Position numbers and translations under genes: made by a program. This document shows positions 13,323-20,462 of a DNA stretch of 20,462 nt, one piece after another. Origin of the DNA: Bacteroidales bacterium UBA6207 (GTDB taxonomy: Bacteria > Bacteroidota > Bacteroidia > Bacteroidales > F082); NCBI GenBank assembly GCA_002421995.1, contig DISP01000185.1:1-20462 (forward strand), read 5' to 3'. The notes beneath the pieces were generated by a model that saw only the letters and a program-made list of their open reading frames with translations, ran no database searches and had not been told where the DNA came from. Each line of letters starts with the position of its first letter. The stretch's first letter is position 1.

Positions 13323-16040
13323 TCAGAACCTTTGAACCATCACTTTCTGAACACTGCGGAAGTTGTCGGAAGTGATTGTCAGGAAATAAATACCGTTAGG
13401 TAGTTCATCTGTCGAAATCCTGTATTCTTTCATGGCTTCGGCATTCACAACCTTCGACAAAACAACAGTATTGAATCTGTCGCTTATTTGCAGCGTGAAA
13501 CTGCTGTTTGCCAGCTCATCAAATTTTACAGTAACAAAATCCTTTGCCGGATTTGGATAGAGGCTGAAAGTCATTGGCAGCGGACTGATCGTAAATTGTC
13601 CATCGCTGAAATCGCCAATCAGGTCTGAATAAATGCTGCGCACCCTGATGCGGTATTGTGAGTGGGCGGTGAAACCAAGTGGAATATCCCAAACCCATGT
13701 TGAGCCTATCACATTATTGGCAAGTACGGTGGTTGTTACGTTTAAATCATCATACAGGATGATGCGCATTGGCTCCGGAACATTGTCAATCCAGGCAATA
13801 AGGTAACCCTGGCCTGCATAAAGCGTTTCGCCGCCATTTGGCTGCAACACTTCAACGGTTCCACCGGGTGTTTCTGAGATTTCGAAATCATTGTCGCTTT
13901 CATCAGAAACACTTCCGCCCATGGCTGTTACCTTAATGGAATAATCTGTTCCAAGCACGTAAACACCTGCTGACAAATCCCAAACGTAGGTTGAGCCGGA
14001 GTAGTTGGTAGCAAGGTCGGCTGTCTTTGCTGCGCCTTTCCATAATTCGATATTGACAGGTCCTGTTGCAAAATTTGATGTCCAGCTGATAAGGTAGCTT
14101 TGGTTTGACAACCAAACGATTCCCGGCACATTGGGTTGAAGCACTTCGATGGTGCCACCGGCCGGATATCCGGAAATAGTGAAGTTTTGGCCAACATCAA
14201 ACACACCTGAATTATTGGCTGCTTGTACCCTGATAAAATATGATCCGTTTGCTAAAGCTCCGGGAATGTCCCAAACCCATGTCGAACCAACAACATCATT
14301 GGCAATCTGTGTTCCGGATAAATAAATATCAACCGGTCCGGGAATATTGTCTATCCATGAAATCAGGTAGGAAGTGCCTTTAACCAGTGTTAAACCAAGT
14401 TCATCGGGTTGAAGTACTGTAACTGTTGTGCCAGCCGGATTTGCCGAAAGATGGAAGAAATTGTCGCTCTGATCAGTAATTTCTTCACTCTGGTCCTTCA
14501 CAATCACTCGGTAGGAAGCCGAAGTACTAAGACTTCCCGGAATGCTCCAAACATAGGTTGAACCTACAACATCCTCAGCTATAATCATAGTGTGACGCGT
14601 TACACGCAGGTTATTGAAATAAACAGCCCTGTTAAGATACCCGGCATCGCTCTGTGCAACAGAATAAAAACGCAAGGCATCCGGAGCAACAGCTATCGTA
14701 AAATCATGTGTATAGGTTTCAAGACCATCACGTCCGGTGCCGCTTACGCGCAGCGTTACATCATCAATCAATTCAAAGCTCAGATCCATTGCATTGTTTC
14801 CAAAATTACTGAACATGGTTGAACCATTGATGGTGATAGGAGCCACGTCATTTTCAACATGGATGCGGATGAGTTCTGTTCCGCCAACTCCGCCACCATA
14901 TAGAACGATACCTTTGTCGCCACCGGCACTGCCGGTTGCCCAAAGGAATGCCCAGTCTAAAGAGAGTGTGCTGCCTGGCTCAAGAGCATCGGATAACTCA
15001 CGGTCAGCATACACGTAATTGTCGTTGCTGGTAGGATTGGAATAGGCCACCACACCAAAGGCAGGATTGCTCATTCCAACAATGCCGCCAAGAGCAGGGT
15101 CACCGATAAAAGCGGAGGCAACCCCGGCAATTCCGTCAGTATGTGTAGTAATGTCCCATGCTTCGAAACCACTACCTTCATTATCGCCATCGGCCCAAAG
15201 TCCGCCATAGTTGTCAGCATCATCAGTAGCGAGTGTGAAAGGCTCGGTGCTATATAGTTCTATATCAAGAACTTCAGGAACATTGTCAATCCAGGAGATC
15301 AGGTAATCACTTCCTCTTACGAGCGTGATTCCGGCATCAGAAGGTTGCAAAACGGTGATTGTAGCTCCTGTCGGACTGTAAGAGATGGTGAAGAACTGTT
15401 CGCTTACATCGCTTTTTGAAGGATCGTTGTTGCTCGTGATTTTGATCTTATAGTCATTTCCGGCTTCAACAGCACCGCCAATGGTCCATTCATAGGTTGA
15501 CATGGGGGCTGCTGCAGCAATTGTTGCCACAGATAAACCGGCTTTAAGCAATTCTATTTTAAATGTTCCGCCCAGATCACTGTCCCATGAGATCAAATAG
15601 GTTGAATTATTCAACCAATTGATTCCGGAGACATTGGGTTGCTCCAGAGAAACATAAGTTCCCGGAGCAGAGGCTGCCAGCGTGAAGAAATCGCTTTCAT
15701 CGGAATACATACTCGTTACTGTGCTCGTTACCTTCACCTTGTACTGTGTTCCGGCAACAAACGTACCACCGTCAATAAACCAACTGTAAGTAGAATTTAC
15801 AGTTGATGCAACAATGGGTGTTACAACAGGCAAAAGCGGGTTGGTATAATCTACCAGATCAATCTTCACCGGCTGTGTGAAGTTTGTGTTCCACGAAATG
15901 AGTTTGCTGGTTCCGATAACCCAGGTATCCCCAAGCTGAGGTTGTAAAACTTCAACAAATGGTTGCGCTGAAGCCAAACTGCCCGTGAGGATCAAAAGAC
16001 CCAGGAGCAGAGATTTTGCAGAATGTAAGAGTTGTTTCAT
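13323..16040 (-). CDS. T9SS-exported protein with six Kre9/KNH-like repeats and an inserted domain
   Basis: 905-residue exported protein; the signal peptide ends near LASAQ (22-26). Six repeats of the Ser-Thr-rich Kre9/KNH type are seen at about 27-125, 128-222, 226-534, 538-625, 629-724 and 728-820. Each carries V-LQP, a YLISW-type strand, STYxW and a closing DxFxIS strand. Repeat 3 is split by a domain of about 220 residues (264-485) with a jelly-roll look. The tail (821-905, beginning FSLYPNPAKDF, ending VQKVMVQRF) is a type A T9SS sorting domain. The start is placed at 16040, since the signal peptide begins there and the longer frame would overlap the upstream gene. It lies 22 bases after the 16063-17565 gene and is probably co-transcribed with it. 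Adhesive or matrix roles are guesses. Confidence 0.88.
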   Translation of the reverse strand: MKQLLHSAKSLLLGLLILTGSLASAQPFVEVLQPQLGDTWVIGTSKLISWNTNFTQPVKIDLVDYTNPLLPVVTPIVASTVNSTYSWFIDGGTFVAGTQYKVKVTSTVTSMYSDESDFFTLAASAPGTYVSLEQPNVSGINWLNNSTYLISWDSDLGGTFKIELLKAGLSVATIAAAAPMSTYEWTIGGAVEAGNDYKIKITSNNDPSKSDVSEQFFTISYSPTGATITVLQPSDAGITLVRGSDYLISWIDNVPEVLDIELYSTEPFTLATDDADNYGGLWADGDNEGSGFEAWDITTHTDGIAGVASAFIGDPALGGIVGMSNPAFGVVAYSNPTSNDNYVYADRELSDALEPGSTLSLDWAFLWATGSAGGDKGIVLYGGGVGGTELIRIHVENDVAPITINGSTMFSNFGNNAMDLSFELIDDVTLRVSGTGRDGLETYTHDFTIAVAPDALRFYSVAQSDAGYLNRAVYFNNLRVTRHTMIIAEDVVGSTYVWSIPGSLSTSASYRVIVKDQSEEITDQSDNFFHLSANPAGTTVTVLQPDELGLTLVKGTSYLISWIDNIPGPVDIYLSGTQIANDVVGSTWVWDIPGALANGSYFIRVQAANNSGVFDVGQNFTISGYPAGGTIEVLQPNVPGIVWLSNQSYLISWTSNFATGPVNIELWKGAAKTADLATNYSGSTYVWDLSAGVYVLGTDYSIKVTAMGGSVSDESDNDFEISETPGGTVEVLQPNGGETLYAGQGYLIAWIDNVPEPMRIILYDDLNVTTTVLANNVIGSTWVWDIPLGFTAHSQYRIRVRSIYSDLIGDFSDGQFTISPLPMTFSLYPNPAKDFVTVKFDELANSSFTLQISDRFNTVVLSKVVNAEAMKEYRISTDELPNGIYFLTITSDNFRSVQKVMVQRF

Positions 16041-16062
16041 AGGTTGAGTATTAGTGTTATTT

Positions 16063-17565
16063 CTATTTTTTAATAAATTTCTGATTAATGTTTTCTCTTC
16101 CGTAATTGACTGAAAGAATATATAAGCCATTCTCGAATGAAGTCAGATTTATGCTATGTGCTGAATTGTGCCTGCCCTCAAGCAAAAGCTGCCCTGAAAC
16201 AGAATAAATTCTCCATTGATAATCAATTGCTTCATTGACCACGATGTTAAGATGATCTGTTGCAGGATTTGGGCTCAGGGTAATATTATTGGTTCTATTC
16301 ACTTCGTTCTGACCAACAAGGTAAGAAACATAGGAAGCTCTTGCTTCATAACCGCTCAGCCTTTTGATTTTTACACCATTTGAATAGGTAAGTTCCAAAA
16401 CAGCGTTTTCGTTTTGTTCCCAGGTTGTTCCGTTCCAATTGAAGAACGCGCACTGGCTGGCATTTCCGTCCGAATCGTAGCTGCAATTGGTCAATCCGTC
16501 ATTCGCCCACTGATTCGCAGTCCACTGCTGATAAAGAGCAGACTGAATGCCTCCAAAACCATGATAAACAAAGTTTGACTTTTGGCTGTTTATCCATTGG
16601 TTTGTTTGCCATTGCTGATAAGATGCTGTTTCAACCCATCCTTCAGGTACATAAGTGTAAGCGTATTTGTCAGCGAATATCCAACCGTTTCCCAGCCAGA
16701 TTTTACCGGTATATTGGATAAGATTCTGAAGGTTGTCATACACATACTCTTCACGGTAATTGTTAAGCCATGCATCAGCGAACCACTGGCGGAATTCAGC
16801 CGTAGCAAGTTTATTATTACCATTATAAGTAAACTCAACCTGGTAGTCATTGAGCCAATATACGGCATTCCAAACTTGGCCGGTTTGGTTCAGCAGGTTG
16901 TTGTTATCATCATATTGAAAAAGTTCAATGGCGCTGTTGTTCCAGCTGCCTGCTCCCCATACTTCCGTGAAGCGCGAAACAAGGTTGAAAGCAACGTCAT
17001 AGGTATTTGTAACCCTCTTTTGGTTGAGCCATTGCCCTGCCGACCAGATTTGGGTGGTCACTGTTTCGGCCTGATTGTTCACATAGGTAGTTGTGGTTTT
17101 CAGGTTGTTGGTCCAGTTTCCGCCTTGCCATGTTTGCCAGAGAGAAACAAGCTCATTGCCCTGGTTGTCCCAGGTTTTGTTTTCCATCGCGACATTGACC
17201 CATTGGCTATTGACAAACTCTTTTACAAAAGTAATCAGCAGTTTGCCGTTGTTATTATATAAGTAAGTGTAACGCAGCGGGTTATCTCCCAGAGAGTACA
17301 AAAGTATCGTGTCCGGATTAAAGTCGGTTTGTCTGCCTGATGGTGAAGAGTGGCCGTTGAATGCATTGACGCGTTGGTGGTCGTTTGCTAGAAAGAAATT
17401 GGACGGTAGCCCTTGATTCCATTTTTGGGAATAAGATTCAAACCAAGAATGATTGTTTACGCAGTTAATGGGCATTTCCCGGTCGCTACCAACAGTGGTA
17501 AAGCCCTCAAACCCAGTGAGGATAAGGAAAAGCAAAATCATTATACTTCGTAAAAATACGCTCAT
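16063..17565 (-). CDS. T9SS-exported protein with ten 29-residue Y/W repeats
   Basis: 500-residue exported protein with an N-terminal hydrophobic signal (7-20). Residues 101-394 are a tandem array of units with the pattern Y-D-x2-x-N-L ... W-x4-W-x-N. Unit-opening aromatics fall at 103, 132 (W), 161, 189, 218, 247, 276, 305, 334, 363 and 394, a spacing of 29 in eight of ten steps. The pattern recalls RHS/YD repeats but is longer and has two tryptophans, so a beta-sheet superhelix is plausible. The last 75 residues (ITLSPNPATDHLNI ... GLYILSVNYG ... FIKK) are a type A T9SS sorting domain. The function is unknown; exported repeat arrays of this kind often bind carbohydrate or neighbouring cells. 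It is the first gene of a probable two-gene unit. Confidence 0.88.
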   Translation of the reverse strand: MSVFLRSIMILLFLILTGFEGFTTVGSDREMPINCVNNHSWFESYSQKWNQGLPSNFFLANDHQRVNAFNGHSSPSGRQTDFNPDTILLYSLGDNPLRYTYLYNNNGKLLITFVKEFVNSQWVNVAMENKTWDNQGNELVSLWQTWQGGNWTNNLKTTTTYVNNQAETVTTQIWSAGQWLNQKRVTNTYDVAFNLVSRFTEVWGAGSWNNSAIELFQYDDNNNLLNQTGQVWNAVYWLNDYQVEFTYNGNNKLATAEFRQWFADAWLNNYREEYVYDNLQNLIQYTGKIWLGNGWIFADKYAYTYVPEGWVETASYQQWQTNQWINSQKSNFVYHGFGGIQSALYQQWTANQWANDGLTNCSYDSDGNASQCAFFNWNGTTWEQNENAVLELTYSNGVKIKRLSGYEARASYVSYLVGQNEVNRTNNITLSPNPATDHLNIVVNEAIDYQWRIYSVSGQLLLEGRHNSAHSINLTSFENGLYILSVNYGRENINQKFIKK

Positions 17566-17766
17566 TAAGCAAATGTTTTTTTATAAAACACTATTTATCC
17601 GTATTTAAACCACAATAATCGTACCGTAAAATACGTAATTTCAGTTAGATACTGGAAATGAAGCTGTATGATTTTTTTTTTGAAATTTTATAAAGCGGTT
17701 TTCTTCCAATTTATGGAAAACTTTTCCTAATATGAGTTGCAAATCGAAATTGGGTTTTGCCGGGTA

Positions 17767-18363
17767 TTATCCTTTAATGAGTGATAAAAGCCGGAGATGG
17801 ATGGAATTGACTTGTTTGGACAGTGGCAAATTATCATTGTTATGGATTACAAAATGACTTTGACTGGCTTTTATCTCATCAGGCCATTGCAGCTTCATGC
17901 GCTCGCTCAGCAGCGAAGCAGTGGATTTATCGCGTGCAAGCAAACGTTGAAGCCTCACTGCTTCGGAGGCAGCGACATAAATAATTTGATCAAAATCGTT
18001 GGCACGGTTTTTCTCGAAAAGAATAGCGGCTTCATAAATGGTATAGGGAAAGCTGTTGTTTTGCTCATGCCATAAAAGGTAGGTTTCATGAACCAGGGGA
18101 TGAATAAGCGCTTCAAGAAAGGTAAGAGCCTCCTTGTCAGAAAACAGAAGCGAAGCAAGCAGATCAGAACGTAACACACCGTCAGTGTCATAGGTCTTTG
18201 GTCCAAAACGCGCCACCACAGCACTACGGACATCTTCTCTGTTATAGAGTTTTTTAGCTTCTTTGTCGGCATAAAAGACCGGAACACCAAGCTGTGCGAA
18301 AAGCTGACAGACCGTTGTCTTTCCGCTTCCCATATTGCCGGTTACAGCTACTTTCATGTTCAT
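17767..18363 (-). CDS. coaE: Dephospho-CoA kinase
   Basis: 198-residue enzyme that phosphorylates the 3'-OH of dephospho-CoA with ATP, the last step of coenzyme A synthesis, in the cytoplasm. The P-loop is GNMGSGKT (9-16). Further family marks are PVFYADKEAKKLY (28-40), EALIHPLVHETYLLW (about 84-98), YEAAILFEKN (109-118) and the lid RLQRLLARD. The length is normal. The start ATG shares bases with the stop TGA of the upstream ybbR-like gene (ATGA, 18360-18363), showing translational coupling and supporting this start over the ATG two codons later. Confidence 0.95.
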   Translation of the reverse strand: MNMKVAVTGNMGSGKTTVCQLFAQLGVPVFYADKEAKKLYNREDVRSAVVARFGPKTYDTDGVLRSDLLASLLFSDKEALTFLEALIHPLVHETYLLWHEQNNSFPYTIYEAAILFEKNRANDFDQIIYVAASEAVRLQRLLARDKSTASLLSERMKLQWPDEIKASQSHFVIHNNDNLPLSKQVNSIHLRLLSLIKG

Positions 18364-19337
18364 TTCACGAGGATGTATTCCAATTGGTCGGGTTCGATAC
18401 GCGTTATGCTGACCTTTTCCGGCTTTTGAATAATCTTTATGCCCAGAAATTTTATACGTGTAGAAAGGCCTGTAGTATCAGGTTCAAGATAAAACTGTTC
18501 AGGACTGATGCTATGAAAATCCTTCATCGCAACAGAAAAGGTTATCTTGGTTTCCGAAGGAAAAAGACGCATACGCAGGCTTCCGGGTTTGTTTATTTTG
18601 ATAGAAGCAACTGATTCGGTAAATCTTTCCACCTCAAAAGTAGCATCCACAGTGGTTTGTTTCAGATGCAACAGGGTCTGATCGTAAGTAAGAGGAATGG
18701 TTTTGGTAAAAGTGGAAGAGATGCCTGTGGCTGAGTATGATTCGGTTGCTACAAATCGGATGGTGTCGAGCACTGGCGAAGGGGCGAGTACAAGAACACT
18801 GTCGGGATTCGTTCGGATTCTTCCGTACAAACCAAACTGTTCAATAAATTGGATGGAATGGTTAACAACAACAGGAACTTTCTTCTCGGTGAGTGTTTCC
18901 ATGTTGAAATAGAGATCGCCATCGGCAAGCATTATCTCATCTTCATCTAATCCAAGAACGCTGGCGAGGTAAGACTTAAGGCTAAGCGATGTGATATAAA
19001 ATGTGTTATGGTTTTGTTTGCGGAGCGTCACCTGACCCAAAGGCACATTGATGTGCTGATTGTTGAAACCGGAGGCATAAAATGTGAGCAGTTTAAACCC
19101 TTTCGACGAAACAGTTGCGTTAACAAGCTGTCCGGCTTGTTGTTCAGAAATCCAGTATTCGGGTTGTGGGTCGGTGAGTTGAATTTTGAGTGGTAAAACC
19201 ACGGAATAGGTATCAGCCAGTTTAACGAACAGCCACAATACCGATGAGATGATCAAAAAAAATGTGAAAGCATAAAGCCTTCTTTTTCTGGGCTTATCAG
19301 CTTTTTGATTGCTGTCTGTTTCCGTTTGTTTTTGCAT
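18360..19337 (-). CDS. YbbR-like (CdaR family) membrane-anchored protein
   Basis: 325-residue protein with a basic N-terminus (DKPRKRR, 14-20), one membrane helix (21-40) and an extracytoplasmic part built of YbbR-like beta modules (e.g. VPVVVNHSIQFIEQFGLYG, then RIRTNPDSVLVLAPSPVLDTI). In Firmicutes YbbR/CdaR regulates the diadenylate cyclase CdaA, but in Bacteroidota the homologue sits with yajC and coaE, and its role there is not established. A strong hairpin with a T-run lies directly before the start codon (19343-19380). The end overlaps coaE by four bases. Confidence 0.82.
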   Translation of the reverse strand: MQKQTETDSNQKADKPRKRRLYAFTFFLIISSVLWLFVKLADTYSVVLPLKIQLTDPQPEYWISEQQAGQLVNATVSSKGFKLLTFYASGFNNQHINVPLGQVTLRKQNHNTFYITSLSLKSYLASVLGLDEDEIMLADGDLYFNMETLTEKKVPVVVNHSIQFIEQFGLYGRIRTNPDSVLVLAPSPVLDTIRFVATESYSATGISSTFTKTIPLTYDQTLLHLKQTTVDATFEVERFTESVASIKINKPGSLRMRLFPSETKITFSVAMKDFHSISPEQFYLEPDTTGLSTRIKFLGIKIIQKPEKVSITRIEPDQLEYILVK

Positions 19338-19342
19338 AACAG

Positions 19343-19380
19343 AAAAAATACCCGGCAGTTTGATTTGAGCAAACTGCCGG
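19343..19380 (-). terminator. Strong hairpin terminator between yajC and the ybbR-like gene
   Basis: On the minus strand CCGGCAGTTTG (19370-19380) pairs perfectly with CAAACTGCCGG (19352-19362) around a 7-base loop, followed by GTATTTTTT. This is a textbook intrinsic terminator starting 8 bases after the yajC stop codon, and its T-run ends 6 bases before the ybbR start codon. It may end yajC transcription or attenuate the downstream pair. Confidence 0.85.
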
Positions 19381-19387
19381 AAAATAA

Positions 19388-19714
19388 TTATTTCGTCATG
19401 CCGACTTGTGTAGCATCAGAGAGGATGGCACTTTTCTCGATCTGGAGTTTAACGCCGCCTTCCACTTCCAACATAACTGTTGTATCGTCCATGCTGGCGA
19501 TTTTTCCATGAATTCCGCCAATGGTAACAACTTTATCGCCTTTTTTGAGGGCTTCACGGAATTTACGCTGATCTTTGGCTTTCTTCATCTGAGGACGGAT
19601 GAAGAAAAAATAAAAGACAACCATAATCAGTACCAAAGGCAGAAAAGACATAAGTCCGCCGCCTTCCTGGCCTTCGGCCGGGGGTGCAAAAAGTAAAATG
19701 TTCAGATAATTCAT
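19388..19714 (-). CDS. yajC: Sec translocon accessory subunit YajC
   Basis: 108-residue inner-membrane protein, accessory to SecDF in protein export. It has one membrane helix (about 22-40, FLPLVLIMVVFYFFFIRPQ) and the typical cytoplasmic part KKAKDQRKFREALKKGDKVVTIGGIHGKI, then a small beta domain (VMLEVEGGVKLQIEKSAIL). The length and the xIRPQ motif are usual. It follows the DUF1573 gene by 12 bases and is followed by a strong hairpin before the ybbR-like gene. Confidence 0.95.
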   Translation of the reverse strand: MNYLNILLFAPPAEGQEGGGLMSFLPLVLIMVVFYFFFIRPQMKKAKDQRKFREALKKGDKVVTIGGIHGKIASMDDTTVMLEVEGGVKLQIEKSAILSDATQVGMTK

Positions 19715-19726
19715 ATTTATTGTATA

Positions 19727-20197
19727 TTAATAGGATGACGGAATTGCTACCTGTGCCTTAAGCCACAGGGTAGTACTTTGAGGTATTCCATTGCTAATCA
19801 CGGTAATGGACTTGTTTTGGATTCCTTTCTGACCTTCAGTATCGAGTGTAACTTCAATTTTGCCTTCAGCACCGGGTTTAATGGCTTCTTTTGTGTATTT
19901 ACTTGCCGTGCAACCACAACTAACACTCACCTGGCTGATAATAAGGTCGGAAGTTCCCGTGTTTTTAAAATGAAAAACATGCACAACCTTTTCACCCTGA
20001 ATGAGTTTTCCGAAGTCATGTTCGGTTTTTACAAAGCTGATTCCGGCAACCTTGCCATCAGACTCACCTGAAGCTGTTTTAGGATTGTTAACAAGCGAAG
20101 TATCCTTTCCTTTCGGCTGGCTACAGGCTGTGAATGCAATCAATGCAATCAAGAGAACCATGCGGGAATTACGCGATAAAACAAGCATTCGTAACAA
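19727..20197 (-). CDS. DUF1573 lipoprotein
   Basis: 156-residue exported protein. A hydrophobic stretch ending FTAC (22-25) suggests a lipoprotein. Residues about 55-150 are a DUF1573 domain, an Ig-like beta sandwich: EHDFGKLIQGEKVVHVFHFKNTG, the family mark SCGCT, PGAEGKIEVTLDTEGQKG. Its role is unknown. An in-frame ATG at codon 13 (20161) could be the true start and would give a more usual lipoprotein signal. It opens the yajC-ybbR-coaE cluster; related genomes often have nusB just upstream, but here a T9SS type B gene is found instead. The candidate -7 box is at 20259-20266. Confidence 0.85.
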   Translation of the reverse strand: MLRMLVLSRNSRMVLLIALIAFTACSQPKGKDTSLVNNPKTASGESDGKVAGISFVKTEHDFGKLIQGEKVVHVFHFKNTGTSDLIISQVSVSCGCTASKYTKEAIKPGAEGKIEVTLDTEGQKGIQNKSITVISNGIPQSTTLWLKAQVAIPSSY

Positions 20198-20219
20198 TTA
20201 TTAAAGTGAAAACAAGCAG

Positions 20220-20246
20220 CCGGCAGTTTCATTTTGGAATGCTGCC
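20220..20246 (-). promoter_or_regulatory. GGCAG/CTGCC leader hairpin before the DUF1573 gene
   Basis: On the minus strand GGCAG (20242-20246) and CTGCC (20222-20226) can pair, with inner TTC/GAA pairs, 25 bases before the start codon. The right arm, AAACTGCCGG (20220-20229), is the same 10-mer found in the terminator arm at 19352-19361. No T-run follows, so it is not a terminator. Confidence 0.4.
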
Positions 20247-20258
20247 ACTGAAACGCAG

Positions 20259-20266
20259 CAAAGTTA
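20259..20266 (-). promoter_or_regulatory. -7 promoter element for the DUF1573-yajC unit
   Basis: The minus strand reads TAACTTTG followed by C, an exact TAnnTTTG match 62 bases upstream of the DUF1573 start. It would place the GGCAG/CTGCC hairpin inside the leader. No clear -33 box is seen. Confidence 0.45.
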
Positions 20267-20291
20267 ATAAAAAAGGTGATGATGGATTTGA

Positions 20292-20462
20292 TTAATTACC
20301 ACTTCCAAAAATAGTGATAGCGCCTTGATAGACTTCATTGCTTTTAAAGCCTTCACATTTAAGTACATAGAAGTAAACACCATCACTCAATCCTTCGCCA
20401 CCCCAGTCGTTATTATAATCGGATGACTCGTACAGAATACGGCCTTGTCTGTTGAAAATCGT
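20292..20462 (-). CDS. 3' end of a T9SS type B (gliding-motility C-terminal domain) protein
   Basis: Reading the minus strand from the right edge gives 56 in-frame residues before TAA at 20292-20294, starting TIFNRQGRILYESSDY and ending GAITIFGSGN. Features are typical of the CHU_C / T9SS type B sorting domain: FNRQGRILYE, YNNDWGGEG, LSDGVYFYVLKCEG and the closing YQGAITIFG. Only the sorting domain lies in the window, so the function of the rest cannot be told. The protein would be secreted through T9SS. Confidence 0.85.
   Translation of the reverse strand, partial: TIFNRQGRILYESSDYNNDWGGEGLSDGVYFYVLKCEGFKSNEVYQGAITIFGSGN

Noticed and set aside
13323..16130. Longer start for the KNH-repeat protein at 16130
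   Set aside because: The extra 30 residues would precede a perfect signal peptide and overlap the end of the upstream gene. The ATG at 16040 is the better start.
16582..17262. 226-codon open frame on the plus strand
   Set aside because: It lies wholly antisense to the 29-residue repeat array. The periodic codon pattern of that gene keeps the opposite frame open.
17715..17727. GGAAAA-C-TTTTCC palindrome as terminator of coaE
   Set aside because: The one-base centre cannot form a hairpin loop and no T-run follows on the minus strand. At most a protein-binding dyad in AT-rich DNA.

Overview
The window looks like a chromosomal segment of an anaerobic-type Bacteroidota, closest in flavour to Bacteroidales or Lentimicrobium-like lineages. 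This rests on sequence traits, not on a database match. Four genes end in type IX secretion (T9SS) sorting domains. There is a LytS-type sensor kinase with a two-component-regulator beta-propeller ectodomain beside a LytTR regulator. A DUF1573-yajC-ybbR-coaE cluster is present, and promoter-like motifs fit the Bacteroidota -7 consensus TAnnTTTG. Shine-Dalgarno sequences are generally absent.

Layout. Positions 1-588: tail of a plus-strand terminator, then a small minus-strand thioredoxin-fold protein lacking a CxxC. 589-1086: non-coding, with several dyads. 1087-4732: overlapping sensor kinase and LytTR response regulator genes (plus). 4766-5824: convergent choice-of-anchor L cell-surface protein with a T9SS tail (minus). 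6053-7611: a pentapeptide-repeat protein and an unknown secreted protein (minus). 7861-8340: a cluster of six GC-rich palindromes (GACCCC-N3-GGGGTC) with a duplicated 131-bp spacer. 8628-9113: an IS200/RAYT-like single-tyrosine HUH transposase gene. 9326-9414: tRNA-Ser(CGA), minus, with terminator and promoter. 9646-12434: a DUF1801 protein, a lipoprotein with two solute-binding domains and a lipocalin-like lipoprotein (plus). 12533-13069: a small protein with a UvrD-tail-like Tudor fold (minus). 13323-17565: two T9SS-exported repeat proteins in one transcription unit (minus). 17767-20197: coaE, ybbR-like, yajC and DUF1573 (minus gene order DUF1573, yajC, ybbR, coaE). 20292-20462: the 3' end of a T9SS type B (gliding-motility C-terminal domain) protein running off the window.

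How the parts work together. The kinase/regulator pair is a self-contained signalling module with no obvious target in the window. The surface proteins at 4766, 13323, 16063 and 20292 would be exported through the outer membrane by T9SS. The yajC cluster is housekeeping (Sec accessory factor plus the last step of CoA synthesis). It is interrupted by a strong hairpin just before the ybbR start.

The least ordinary features are: (i) the palindrome cluster and its rearranged copies next to the HUH transposase, resembling a REP/RAYT or MITE system; (ii) a secreted protein built from about ten near-perfectly periodic 29-residue Y/W units; (iii) a domain of about 220 residues inserted inside one repeat of the neighbouring secreted protein; (iv) an A9 tract at the kinase/regulator overlap, in the phase that would allow a fused product after slippage; and (v) a shared GGCAG/CTGCC hairpin motif in front of two genes of the yajC cluster.
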